From an uncultured Aquimarina sp. (GTDB taxonomy: Bacteria; Bacteroidota; Bacteroidia; Flavobacteriales; Flavobacteriaceae): 64,000 nt of DNA. The notes beneath the pieces were generated by a model that saw only the letters and a program-made list of their open reading frames with translations, was not told the origin of the DNA and ran no database searches. The translations under genes were made by a program, and so were the position numbers. The DNA is taken from contig CANMTP010000007.1 in the NCBI GenBank assembly GCA_947500845.1, positions 62,001-126,000 on the forward strand, written 5' to 3'. The stretch's first letter is position 1. Every line of letters begins with the position of its first letter. Positions 55,671-63,723 of this stretch are shown here, in pieces.

Positions 55671-55744
55671 GGGGATGTAGCTCAGCTGGCTAGAGTGCTT
55701 GACTGGCAGTCAAGAGGTCGTGGGTTCGAGTCCCATCTTCTCCA
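55671..55744 (+). tRNA. tRNA-Ala (GGC)
   Basis: Cloverleaf with acceptor GGGGATG / CTTCTCC, the G3-U70 alanine identity pair, anticodon stem CTTGA / TCAAG with loop CTGGCAG (anticodon GGC), T-arm with TTCGAGT, discriminator A. There is a T-T mismatch at 6-67. It marks the edge of the accessory region. Confidence 0.94.
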
Positions 55745-55757
55745 CTTTGATTATCAA

Positions 55758-55791
55758 AGAGTTACGAAAAATAAAATCGTGACTCTTTTTT
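55758..55791 (+). terminator. Terminator after tRNA-Ala
   Basis: AGAGTTACGA and TCGTGACTCT pair over 10 bp with one G-T or mismatch position, followed by T. It resembles the stem at 9371-9401. Confidence 0.85.
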
Positions 55792-55803
55792 GTTTTTGCC
55801 TAC

Positions 55804-55825
55804 TTTGCACACTTTTTGCACACTT
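55804..55825. repeat. Two tandem 11-bp units TTTGCACACTT
   Basis: TTTGCACACTT occurs twice without gap, preceded by TAC and followed by TTC, 60 bases after the tRNA. It is the counterpart of 9414-9446. Confidence 0.8.
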
Positions 55826-55874
55826 TTTCTGGTTTAATACGTTTTGATTAAATCAAATTTGCACTCTATTAAGA

Positions 55875-56456
55875 TCAAACTTTTCTGACAGCTAACCATT
55901 TCATTACGCGATAATAGGTAGTTTTAGAAAACCCAAATTCCCTGCAAGTCTCATCCATGTTTAGAACGGTATTACTCTCTAGGTGTTTTTTTATTTCGAT
56001 GGCTTTTTGGATAGATTCGCTTTTGGGTTTACTCGGCCTTCCTTGTTTTTCTTTATTATTATGATATGGTTTTGTTTGAAGATTTTTTAAATCAAAGACA
56101 ACATCTTCATCTTGCAGAAGTTCCATCCCTTTTTTGTTTTGCAGTACTCTAAAAGTTAATGAGGTAACTACATTTTCTTGGAATTCCTGTACGTAAGTAT
56201 AGATAAAAATAGAAACTCCATACTTTTTGTAATCTTGCACCATTACTTTACTACCGATAAGCTCAAGGATATTGTTTTTATCCCTGCCAATAAAATCAGA
56301 AGTCATGGCTTCTTTAATGTCTTTTTTTATAGACTTTAAATGCTTTTCACTATCTAACCAATTCTTTTTGGCAAGAAACTCTGCAAGGGAGTCTATCTCT
56401 TGTGGGGTAGCAAGACGTTGCTTAAAATCATATTTATTCTTAAGAATATTTGTCAT
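55875..56456 (-). CDS. HTH protein associated with tRNA-flanking repeats
   Basis: 193 residues. The N-terminal 125 residues are of unknown fold. A basic linker NKEKQGRPSKPKSESIQKAI leads to a resolvase-type HTH, MDETCREFGFSKTTYYRVMK, near the C-terminus. GRPSK before an HTH is typical of the C-terminal part of serine resolvases, but no resolvase catalytic domain (YxR..S) is seen, nor a tyrosine recombinase. A relic of the same protein lies at 9547-9696 in the equivalent position. The protein could bind the 11-bp repeats. No recombination function can be claimed. Confidence 0.7.
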   Translation of the reverse strand: MTNILKNKYDFKQRLATPQEIDSLAEFLAKKNWLDSEKHLKSIKKDIKEAMTSDFIGRDKNNILELIGSKVMVQDYKKYGVSIFIYTYVQEFQENVVTSLTFRVLQNKKGMELLQDEDVVFDLKNLQTKPYHNNKEKQGRPSKPKSESIQKAIEIKKHLESNTVLNMDETCREFGFSKTTYYRVMKWLAVRKV

Positions 56457-56556
56457 TGGTGTACGTAAGTTTAATGACCATAAATATCTTAATAATAAGT
56501 GCAGGTTGCAAATTTCTAACGAATCATGAATTAGGGATGAATTTGGATTAAATAAA

Positions 56557-56576
56557 TAATCGTTATTTTGAACTTT
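56557..56576 (-). repeat. Cassette junction motif, copy 1
   Basis: Plus strand reads TAATCGTTATTTTGAACTTT, close to the consensus TNATCGTTTTATTGAACTTT. The stop codon of the relic ORF overlaps it. Confidence 0.6.
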
Positions 56577-56713
56577 TATTTGATTTCATCATTAATCAGT
56601 TTTTCCCCTATTTGTTTTTCTAAATTCCTAAATAATATTTTGTAATAAGGGTTTAAATGCTTAGCCCATTACCGCTTGAAATCAACTTTCTCTTTACCTG
56701 AACCCTCATTATA
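56576..56713 (-). pseudogene. Possible C-terminal relic of a gene
   Basis: The minus strand reads WAKHLNPYYKILFRNLEKQI then GEKLINDEIK and a stop overlapping the junction motif. One in-frame TAA interrupts it upstream, after KEKVDFKR. It looks like the tail of a lost cassette gene. No family recognised. Confidence 0.3.
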
Positions 56714-56719
56714 AATAAA

Positions 56720-56752
56720 AACAGGAATGGTGTTCACCATTCCTGTTTTTTT
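56720..56752. terminator. Strong bidirectional terminator
   Basis: AACAGGAATGGTG and CACCATTCCTGTT form a perfect 13-bp stem with T runs on both strands, right after the lipoprotein gene on the minus strand. Confidence 0.9.
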
Positions 56753-56757
56753 AATTT

Positions 56758-57402
56758 TTATAACCTTAAAAAGTCCATTATTTGTGAAGAATTACGATTA
56801 GTAATTTTGTTTAAATCAATAATCACAGTATCCAACAATTCTTGATAGGTATTATCGGTTATTTTTTTCGATTTGTAGTATTCTACATACTCTATTAATT
56901 CGTTTCTTTGAGTTGCATTAATTACCACTCCAGAATAAGAATCGTCCATTAATTTATCATAAACATCAAAGAAAGTAGGAATAATTTTAAGACATTTTTG
57001 TACGTCTGTTAAAGTAACTGGTTCATCTTTTAGTCTACTTCCTAAATAATAATATGCTTGAATATAGTATTCGCCAGTTCCTTTTCCTTTTAAGATCTTA
57101 TCTCTTATATCATACAATTTAGAAGTTAAAGAGTGCATTAAACTTTTATCGTTTGGGTCTTTAGCTTCATTTGAAATAGCACTCATCGGACAAGTTCCGC
57201 CTTCTCCATCATTTGGAACAGTATCAAAATCTATTTCCCTTGCCTTTAATAATTCCTCATTATTATCATCTATTATTTTTTGGATTTGCGACTTTGATAA
57301 TGGTGAAAAATCAACATTAGGTTCTTCAATACTATCTTTACTACAATTGTAAAGAAACAACATCGTAATTAACAGAATTGATTTTGAAAATAATTTTTTC
57401 AT
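56758..57402 (-). CDS. Lipoprotein of unknown function
   Basis: 214 residues with lipobox LFLYNCSKD (Cys20). The mature part is helical, with GEGGTCPMSA and a single further Cys (VQKCLKII). It has no recognised domain. First intact cargo gene of the array from the left. Confidence 0.7.
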   Translation of the reverse strand: MKKLFSKSILLITMLFLYNCSKDSIEEPNVDFSPLSKSQIQKIIDDNNEELLKAREIDFDTVPNDGEGGTCPMSAISNEAKDPNDKSLMHSLTSKLYDIRDKILKGKGTGEYYIQAYYYLGSRLKDEPVTLTDVQKCLKIIPTFFDVYDKLMDDSYSGVVINATQRNELIEYVEYYKSKKITDNTYQELLDTVIIDLNKITNRNSSQIMDFLRL

Positions 57403-57626
57403 AATAAATTAAGTTTAATGCTCCATTTAGGTCTTGAGCAGTTAGTGTTAGACCTTGTTCTAACTTTCAAAGAATCAGTAACATATGTTAAAGTAATAAA
57501 AAATTTAATTCGTATAAAGATAATTATTAATTGGTTCGGTTGCTGTTCATCAGGCAGCCAACAATAGGATTTATCTAATAATAGATAAATTCTGTAATAG
57601 TTTGTTACATCTATTTCAAATTTGTC

Positions 57627-57646
57627 TGATCGTTTATTTGAACTTT
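57627..57646 (-). repeat. Cassette junction motif, copy 2
   Basis: TGATCGTTTATTTGAACTTT. The TAA of the WG-repeat gene lies inside the motif. Confidence 0.65.
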
Positions 57647-58941
57647 GAATTTTTTTCGGCAAATCTCCTAAATTCCTCAAATTTTAACCAAACATGTTGT
57701 TTTGTAATTCCTTTTCTTTCTCCTTTTCTATTAATTGTATAATTCATACCATCCTTGTCAACCAAAGCATATTTTTTATCAAATGGTAATCCATTATTAT
57801 ATACAATAGGAATTATGATTTCTCCTTTTTTATTAATATACCCATATTTTTTATTTTTTTTTACTAAAGCTAATCCATCATTGAAATCGCCTAATAGGTT
57901 GAAATCATACTTAGGTTCAATAACTATCCGGTTTCCCTTATCTATATAGCCTACAGAGCCTTTTACACTGATTTGGGCAAGTTCTTCTTTAAAATGTCTT
58001 ATTTTGTCGTATTCAAACGGTATAATAATTTGGTTTTTAATATTAATCATACCCCATTTGTCTTTGGATTTCGCTAGAAAAAGATCCTTTTTGATATCAC
58101 TTATATCCTCATAAATAATAGGAATTACAGGATTGCCTTTTTTGTCAACTATACCCATCATTCCATTATTTCGAATTCTCATATAACCATTATGAAAATA
58201 CCCAGAAATTTCATCATATAGTGGATGTAATAAAACATCTCCACTAACATCAATTAAGCCTTCTTTAAGTTGTATTTTTTCAATCTTATATCCAGATTCA
58301 ATAAAAGTTCGACTACCATTTTCTGAAATTAGTTTCTTCTCTGTTTCGACCTTTAAAGTATCTATCATAAAAATAGCTTTTTTATCTATTATAGGTCGAT
58401 AACTAAAAATCAAACTATCATTGAATATTTTCTCGCCATTTAGATTTATATAGTTCCATTTTCCATTTTTTTTTACAGGAGCATATCCTTTGTAGAAAGG
58501 AAAAGCGTCTTCATATTCAAAGGGTACAACAATATCTCCATTGGTATTTATAAATCCACTCTGATCGTCCTTAGTAGCCAATCCAAGATCGTCTTTATAC
58601 CAAAAAGTCATTGTATATTCGGGATACAACTTACGTTTGGAATTTGAAAACACTAACCCTGGAATATTATTTGAAATTATGTTTGATTTTCCATTGTAAA
58701 AATCAGAGGCATATTCATAGTGAGATGGAATTACAATCTTACCATTTGAATCTACAAAACCATACTTCAAGGAATCTTTCAAGGAAGAAAAACCTCTTTG
58801 CATCAAATCATTATAATAAGTGTTAGAATCATGTTCTATATTTGGAAATGCATGCATGCTTTCCATTAGAAAAACATTATTCCCCAATTGACTGAAAATG
58901 GAATTAATAGCTAATAAAAAAAGTGCTACGATTTTTTTCAT
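57634..58941 (-). CDS. Secreted WG-repeat protein
   Basis: 435 residues with a signal peptide (MKKIVALFLLAINSIFSQ). At least seven WG-type repeats are seen, each of the form YGFVDSNGKIVIPxxYEYA / WGMINIKNQIIIPFEYDKI / YGYINKKGEIIIPIVYNN. WG repeats form beta structures on secreted or surface proteins; function usually unknown. Base composition is AT-rich as in the rest of the array. Confidence 0.88.
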   Translation of the reverse strand: MKKIVALFLLAINSIFSQLGNNVFLMESMHAFPNIEHDSNTYYNDLMQRGFSSLKDSLKYGFVDSNGKIVIPSHYEYASDFYNGKSNIISNNIPGLVFSNSKRKLYPEYTMTFWYKDDLGLATKDDQSGFINTNGDIVVPFEYEDAFPFYKGYAPVKKNGKWNYINLNGEKIFNDSLIFSYRPIIDKKAIFMIDTLKVETEKKLISENGSRTFIESGYKIEKIQLKEGLIDVSGDVLLHPLYDEISGYFHNGYMRIRNNGMMGIVDKKGNPVIPIIYEDISDIKKDLFLAKSKDKWGMINIKNQIIIPFEYDKIRHFKEELAQISVKGSVGYIDKGNRIVIEPKYDFNLLGDFNDGLALVKKNKKYGYINKKGEIIIPIVYNNGLPFDKKYALVDKDGMNYTINRKGERKGITKQHVWLKFEEFRRFAEKNSKFK

Positions 58942-58962
58942 TTTTATGATTTTTACTGCAAA

Positions 58963-58982
58963 TTATCGTTTTATTGAACTTT
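58963..58982 (-). repeat. Cassette junction motif, copy 3
   Basis: TTATCGTTTTATTGAACTTT, between the HEPN-like gene and the WG-repeat gene. Confidence 0.7.
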
Positions 58983-59008
58983 TTATCTTATCTTATTTGT
59001 AATAGAAT

Positions 59009-59572
59009 TTATTTTTTCTCTTTACTTTCTGCCAATATTGAAATGATATCGAATCTCTCTTTATTAAATAAGATCGGTATGAAATTAATTTCAGAACCTT
59101 TGATTAAAAGAAGCAATTTTTGTAATAGGTCTTCAATTTTTAGAACATATTCATCAAGTTCCTTAAAAGTAATATCTGGATCAAGTTGGTTCAGTTTAGT
59201 ATGTGCAATAAAGTCGTTTCTAAGATTTATGATGCGTTTTGTCAAAGGCTCTATATCTTGTAATATAGTTTCGATAAAATTAATCTCAGCATTAAACTTC
59301 GAAGAGAGTTTACTATTTTTCTTTACCGATTTCACAATAAAGAATATATTAAAATAGTTATTTTTTGAACCTTTGGTTAGTTTACAAAGTTCAATAATAC
59401 AATTTCTGAAAAGAGCTATTTTTATTAATTTAAAGTATCTGCTGTTCTTTAAATAGTTCTCCTCTTGAATAGTATTGGGTGCATTCAGATATTTACAGGC
59501 ATTATAATTTTCCTTAAACTTAGTGTAAGAAACTAGAGCTTTCTCAATTTTATGTTCTAACTTATTGTCCAT
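59009..59572 (-). CDS. HEPN-like (AbiU2-type) protein
   Basis: 187 residues, all helical. NLRNDFIAHTKLNQLD holds an R-x5-H arrangement that resembles the Rx4-6H catalytic motif of HEPN RNases, in the position seen in AbiU2-like proteins. No partner nucleotidyltransferase is adjacent. It may be a defence protein. Evidence is one motif plus fold pattern. Confidence 0.55.
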   Translation of the reverse strand: MDNKLEHKIEKALVSYTKFKENYNACKYLNAPNTIQEENYLKNSRYFKLIKIALFRNCIIELCKLTKGSKNNYFNIFFIVKSVKKNSKLSSKFNAEINFIETILQDIEPLTKRIINLRNDFIAHTKLNQLDPDITFKELDEYVLKIEDLLQKLLLLIKGSEINFIPILFNKERFDIISILAESKEKK

Positions 59573-59588
59573 CCTTTTATTAAACTTT
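59570..59588 (-). repeat. Cassette junction motif, copy 4
   Basis: CATCCTTTTATTAAACTTT, directly before the ATG at 59572. Confidence 0.55.
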
Positions 59589-59820
59589 AGTTGTTTTTTG
59601 TATTACCACAACTTGAGCACCACCAATAATTTTTATTGTCATCTTTTAATTTAGATTCAGTTTCCTTTTTACATTCTGAACTAATACGTTGGTCTGACTC
59701 ATTTTCGAATGCCTGATAATAGCATTTATGACAGCCCCATCGGGTTAATAATGAATCTTCATCGTCTATACTCCAGGAAAAACCATCTTCTTGGCATTTC
59801 GGACAAATTTGTGTGGCCAT
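59587..59820 (-). CDS. Small zinc-ribbon protein
   Basis: 77 residues. CPKCQEDGFSW, then RWGCHKC, and at the end WWCSSCGN give three CxxC pairs, with another Cys between. Probably binds two zinc ions. Function unknown. Small protein with its own junction motif on both sides. Confidence 0.7.
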   Translation of the reverse strand: MATQICPKCQEDGFSWSIDDEDSLLTRWGCHKCYYQAFENESDQRISSECKKETESKLKDDNKNYWWCSSCGNTKNN

Positions 59821-59825
59821 TTTCT

Positions 59826-59843
59826 ATTGGTTATTTAAACTTT
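59826..59843 (-). repeat. Cassette junction motif, copy 5
   Basis: ATTGGTTATTTAAACTTT, a diverged copy, next to the ATG at 59820. Confidence 0.45.
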
Positions 59844-59860
59844 AATGGTTAAGCAATAAT

Positions 59861-60838
59861 TTATTTCTGTAATGTAAATTCGTATTTCTGGATGAATGGG
59901 CCATTTTTAAATTCATCACTTCTTACAATTAATTCTACCATGATTGGAACTTCTTGCAAGTGGCCTATGTAGGAAACGAATATATCATTTAAAAAGACTC
60001 TTTCTAAAGTATCATATTGAGATAGTCTCAATCTTTGTAGCCTCCATACTTTGTAATAGCTTTTCCGATACGCTATTTCAATAAGTTGTAAAGTTGGATC
60101 TATTGTTGGTGTAAAATACTGAGGATAAGTCTGTGCTAGCTCATTTACAGCTGACTCTTTCTCGAGGTCACAAGTTTTTAAAACACCTACTCCATCTTTA
60201 CGTATTACTCTAAACTCTATATCAAATTCTATTGATTTGTTAGATAGATTTTCAATAGAAAAATCCAGATCATAAACATCTAACCAATCGATACTTTCAC
60301 TAAAAATTGGAATAACTTTTACATCCGTAATCCTGTCCTTGTTTTCAAGTCTATTTAGATAAATTAGTTCAAAATCTTCTCTATTTAATTTCCGTGTACT
60401 TGTTCCCGTTCTAATGTATCCATCACCAATTTTATGTTCCAAATAATTATCAGTTGCACGATATACATTTTTTCTAAAGAGGTAAGGTCGACTATCATTT
60501 TCTGAAATGATAAAAACTGCTAGATTATGACCACTATAATTAAAAGATTTGTATTCAAAATTTATTTTAGGTTCAATATTTTCTTCAACAAATTGTTGAT
60601 ATTTTGCTTGATCAGTTGTAGTTTTTAAATCAAAAAAACCAGAAGCTAAGCCATTCTTCTCTTGAATTCCGATTATTATATATTTCGTTTCATTCGAAGG
60701 ATGATTAACCATTGCAGAAATATCTTTTAAAAACTCATTTCTTTTGGCATGTTTACCTAATGGGTACTCGTTACGCTTAAAATCTAAAAGGGCGTTCTCA
60801 GAGTTATATTTAATGATGTTAAATACTTTATCCATCAT
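59861..60838 (-). CDS. Schlafen/AlbA_2 domain protein
   Basis: 325 residues. The N-terminal 130 residues have ENALLDFKRNEYP, KRNEFLKDISAMVNHPSNE and KYIIIGIQEKNG, the AlbA_2 pattern (L-F-K / R.E.LKDI.A..N / IIIG). VYRATDNY then RTGTSTRKLNREDF completes it. The C-terminal half is beta-rich and unknown. AlbA_2 proteins include prokaryotic defence proteins and regulators. Confidence 0.8.
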   Translation of the reverse strand: MMDKVFNIIKYNSENALLDFKRNEYPLGKHAKRNEFLKDISAMVNHPSNETKYIIIGIQEKNGLASGFFDLKTTTDQAKYQQFVEENIEPKINFEYKSFNYSGHNLAVFIISENDSRPYLFRKNVYRATDNYLEHKIGDGYIRTGTSTRKLNREDFELIYLNRLENKDRITDVKVIPIFSESIDWLDVYDLDFSIENLSNKSIEFDIEFRVIRKDGVGVLKTCDLEKESAVNELAQTYPQYFTPTIDPTLQLIEIAYRKSYYKVWRLQRLRLSQYDTLERVFLNDIFVSYIGHLQEVPIMVELIVRSDEFKNGPFIQKYEFTLQK

Positions 60839-60842
60839 ATAG

Positions 60843-60861
60843 TCATCGTTTAATTAAACTT
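60843..60861 (-). repeat. Cassette junction motif, copy 6
   Basis: TCATCGTTTAATTAAACTT, directly before the ATG at 60838. Confidence 0.6.
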
Positions 60862-60936
60862 CAAGTTACTAATCCGTACGGAAAACATTTCCGTGCTATC
60901 TAGTTCTTTTTCAAATGCATTTAAATTAACTATAAT

Positions 60937-61431
60937 TTACTTTTTTTTAGAATCAACAGGTTCCATTTTTATTTTAGCACCAAGAGCTAGTGCAATTTTT
61001 GAAAGGACATCTAGACCAACAGAATATCTTCCCTGTTCTATTCGACTAAGGTTAGCTGCATCAATACTAGCTAGCTCAGCAAGTTTTCTAGCTTCAATAT
61101 TCTTTTCTTTTCTTAATTCTCGAATTCTGGCTCCAATTCTTACCCGTTGTTCCTGTTGGAAAATTCTTTGATCTTCGCGGTCTCCTTTACCACCATAAAT
61201 TCCAAGACCTTCGTCATAATTCATTCTTATCCAAACCCAATATCCAATACTCATACCTGTATTGTATCCGATGTTATCTTTGAAAAATTTTTGATAATAA
61301 TATGCTAACCTTTCAGCATAATAATTTTGGTGCTGTACTGGAGTTGGAAAATAAGTCTTCCAAGTAAATATTTCTCCATCTAATGCAATGACTTTGATAG
61401 TGTAGTCATCTACAAATCTTGCTTGTATCAT
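60937..61431 (-). CDS. Xre-family HTH regulator
   Basis: 164 residues. The C-terminal part (about 98-160) is a full HTH_3 domain: IGARIRELRKEKNIEARKLA, ELASIDAANLSRIEQGRYSV, LDVLSKIALALG. The N-terminal 90 residues, with FVDDYTIKVIALDGEIFTW, are an added domain I do not recognise firmly. A perfect 20-bp palindrome lies 73 bases upstream, probably its autoregulatory operator. Confidence 0.85.
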   Translation of the reverse strand: MIQARFVDDYTIKVIALDGEIFTWKTYFPTPVQHQNYYAERLAYYYQKFFKDNIGYNTGMSIGYWVWIRMNYDEGLGIYGGKGDREDQRIFQQEQRVRIGARIRELRKEKNIEARKLAELASIDAANLSRIEQGRYSVGLDVLSKIALALGAKIKMEPVDSKKK

Positions 61432-61503
61432 AATGTATTTGCCGAATTTAATGTGTTGTCGCCACTTTTAGAGTTATAAAGCAAACATAAAGAAAAATAT
61501 TAT

Positions 61504-61523
61504 AATTGGCAAATATGCCAATT
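61504..61523. promoter_or_regulatory. Perfect palindrome, likely Xre operator
   Basis: AATTGGCAAATATGCCAATT: 8-bp arms around AATA, between the Xre gene and the upstream junction motif. Confidence 0.6.
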
Positions 61524-61546
61524 AATAAAAATCACATATTCCTTGT

Positions 61547-61566
61547 TCATCGTTTTATTGAACTTT
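61547..61566 (-). repeat. Cassette junction motif, copy 7
   Basis: TCATCGTTTTATTGAACTTT, almost identical to copy 3. Confidence 0.7.
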
Positions 61567-61596
61567 TAATTTATTATCCTTAGGATTTAATGTTAC

Positions 61597-61890
61597 TTAA
61601 TTAGAATTAGATGTATCTATTGACATAAAAAAGTTTGGATGTAAGATTACTGGTAACTCAGTATTATATCTTTCATTAATCTTATACTCTAAAAATTTGA
61701 CTAATTCGTCCGCTAACTCTTTCCTAATTAGAATTAAATTATCTTCAACCCATGATGTTTGAACTAGCCACAAGGAATCATCTATTTTATCAACTTCGAG
61801 CAGCAATTCATCATCTTTAGACACTTCAACCTTAAAATCTTTATAAAAATCAACTTCTAATTCTGATATTTTATAATTAAACTCATTCAT
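61597..61890 (-). CDS. Hypothetical 97-residue protein
   Basis: Acidic, mixed alpha/beta: strands FDYKISELEVDFY-like at the N-terminus and SLWLVQTSWVEDNLILIRKE, then a helix ELADELVKFLEYKINERYNT. No family recognised. Confidence 0.6.
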   Translation of the reverse strand: MNEFNYKISELEVDFYKDFKVEVSKDDELLLEVDKIDDSLWLVQTSWVEDNLILIRKELADELVKFLEYKINERYNTELPVILHPNFFMSIDTSNSN

Positions 61891-61915
61891 AAATATTTAT
61901 CTAAAATTCATCCTT

Positions 61916-61935
61916 TATAGCGATTTCTAAGAACT
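61916..61935 (-). repeat. Possible decayed junction motif, copy 8
   Basis: TATAGCGATTTCTAAGAACT keeps the CG and GAACT ends in register; weak. Confidence 0.3.
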
Positions 61936-61957
61936 CAAATCAGGTTTTCAGTATAAT

Positions 61958-63115
61958 TTAAGTTACTTTGTAATTTAAAATTATCCGTTCAGCAACCTTT
62001 TGAATTAATAATATATAATCTGGAAGATTTGCATTAGATAAGACTGTAGAGTTATTAATAGGATACGACCTATTTGAATGAGTACATTCATTTCTGAAAT
62101 CATAAATGACTGTGGCGAGCTTATTCAAATCATTCATAACCGAAGCATCCTTGATATGCTTCATTCGTATTAGTAAATCAAAAATATCTTTATTCACCAA
62201 ATTATATGCTTCTTTTCTCAAATCTCCTTTGAAATATTTATCCAGGACAAGTCCGGTTTTACTTCTATCATTCTTATCTTGCTTATAGCGCTCTACGATT
62301 TCTATTATACTGGTAATATCCTCATTACTTCTATTGGAAAAGTTACTTGATTTCAAGATACCTCTTACATCTTGTATAGTTTCTTCCCTGTATACTTCAT
62401 CGAATATACATTCTAATACTTGAAAATAAGCAAGATATTTAAACTCACTATCTGTCATATCTGAAGCCCTGTTGTAATAGGATATTAAATCATTGTCATA
62501 AATATTTAAAGTAACGGTAGTATCTTCAATTCTTTCTAATTGGGGTTCCTCATAAAAATCTATATCATGTTCTTCTGCATTACCGAAATCAACAATTTTC
62601 AGTTTAAGATCATATTTGCGATGTATATCAAAGGTAATTGTATTTAAGGCGTTTTTATAGGCTTGTTTAATATCATCTTTATCTGTCAGCTCAAATACAG
62701 ATTCTAAATGATGTATTTTTAAACTGTAATAGTATTCTGCTTCAAAATGATCATATCGTACAGTATTTTTTAGAAATTGTTCGAATAGTTGTGAAATCTC
62801 TCCGATTTCATAAACACATTTATCCTCGATTTCTCCTACTAGAGGAATATCAATGTTTTCTTCTGGAAATAAGTTTTTGCCATAGGTTAGGTTTACTATT
62901 ATTTCGAAATAGTCTTTATCCAGTAATGATTTTCCAAATTCATATTCACATTCTAAAGTTTCTTTTACAATTTTTAGTAGAGCTTGATTATCCCCATCTT
63001 CCAAGTCAAATTCAATATCAAACTTATATTTTGGATGTTCAACTAACAAGAATTCATCTTGTAGCTCCACTACAATACCTTTATGTAATTTTTTAACCTC
63101 CTGTACAATATCCAT
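61958..63115 (-). CDS. HEPN-like domain protein (ApeA-like C-terminal region)
   Basis: 385 residues. The N-terminal half is beta-rich and acidic. The C-terminal half is helical with YLAYFQVLECIFDEVYREET and YDFRNECTHSNRSYP, which holds RNxxxH (Rx4H), the motif of HEPN RNases and of ApeA-like defence proteins. Likely a stress- or phage-induced RNase; inferred from motif and layout only. Confidence 0.6.
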   Translation of the reverse strand: MDIVQEVKKLHKGIVVELQDEFLLVEHPKYKFDIEFDLEDGDNQALLKIVKETLECEYEFGKSLLDKDYFEIIVNLTYGKNLFPEENIDIPLVGEIEDKCVYEIGEISQLFEQFLKNTVRYDHFEAEYYYSLKIHHLESVFELTDKDDIKQAYKNALNTITFDIHRKYDLKLKIVDFGNAEEHDIDFYEEPQLERIEDTTVTLNIYDNDLISYYNRASDMTDSEFKYLAYFQVLECIFDEVYREETIQDVRGILKSSNFSNRSNEDITSIIEIVERYKQDKNDRSKTGLVLDKYFKGDLRKEAYNLVNKDIFDLLIRMKHIKDASVMNDLNKLATVIYDFRNECTHSNRSYPINNSTVLSNANLPDYILLIQKVAERIILNYKVT

Positions 63116-63132
63116 ATCGTTATCCTAGCTTT
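63114..63132 (-). repeat. Possible decayed junction motif, copy 9
   Basis: ATATCGTTATCCTAGCTTT before the ATG at 63115 keeps TATCGTT and CTTT. Confidence 0.35.
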
Positions 63133-63196
63133 GTTTTTTCAATAATATCTTTTAGTTTTTGTATTGATTATTTAATGGTTATAGAGTTTTGGATCC

Positions 63197-63688
63197 TTAT
63201 TTACTAATAAAATGCTTTACAATAATTCCAATTAAGAAACTTATAGCAGTAAAATACCATCTAAACCTAATATCCCAATTACCAAGTCTTAAATTATCTC
63301 TTGTTAAACTTCGAATCTGCTCTTCCTTGTTTCTAATTGTTTTTTGGTATTCTAAATTTTCATTTTGTAGTTCTAAATTTTGAATTTCTAGGGTCTCTTT
63401 TTCTTCAGTAATTTTGGACTGTTCTCTTAAATCAAACCTTATTTTTGCAAACCCTCCATTGGATAAAAACTCATCTATTAATCCGGTATATTGTACTGGC
63501 AAGAGTCCTGAAGTATATTCATTATACACTTTTATTAAATTGCTTTTATAATCTATAATTTGATATAATAGCTCCTTAACTTGATCCTCATTTAATTCGG
63601 GTAATACTTCTTTTTGTAGTTCTCTTTGTGTTGGAGTACTACCCTTATTTTTCATTAAGAAATTTAAAATTTTATCTTTGGCATTCAT
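63197..63688 (-). CDS. Winged-helix, coiled-coil, membrane-anchored protein
   Basis: 163 residues. N-terminal winged helix-like part (KILNFLMKNKGSTPTQRELQ), coiled coil from about residue 90 to 132 (KETLEIQNLELQNENLEYQK), and one C-terminal membrane helix (WYFTAISFLIGIIVKHFISK). The architecture suggests a membrane-tethered sensor or adaptor. No family recognised. Confidence 0.65.
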   Translation of the reverse strand: MNAKDKILNFLMKNKGSTPTQRELQKEVLPELNEDQVKELLYQIIDYKSNLIKVYNEYTSGLLPVQYTGLIDEFLSNGGFAKIRFDLREQSKITEEKETLEIQNLELQNENLEYQKTIRNKEEQIRSLTRDNLRLGNWDIRFRWYFTAISFLIGIIVKHFISK

Positions 63689-63700
63689 TTTTAAATGAGT

Positions 63701-63720
63701 TATCGGTTTATTGAATTTTT
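63701..63720 (-). repeat. Cassette junction motif, copy 10
   Basis: TTATCGGTTTATTGAATTTT, between the DUF4145-like gene and the gene at 63688. Confidence 0.6.
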
Positions 63721-63723
63721 GGT

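Larger units (their letters stand above)
56457..56757. other. Left edge of the cassette array
   Basis: Contains the first copy of the junction motif (56557-56576), a possible gene relic (56576-56713) and a strong terminator (56720-56752). No intact gene. Confidence 0.5.

Noticed and set aside
57399..57680. Minus-strand frame between the WG-repeat and lipoprotein genes
   Set aside because: Overlaps the end of the WG-repeat gene in another frame and has no family likeness; its length is explained by chance.
56557..63720. Junction motifs as integron attC sites
   Set aside because: They lack the paired RYYYAAC/GTTRRRY boxes and the long imperfect palindrome of attC, and no integron integrase is seen.
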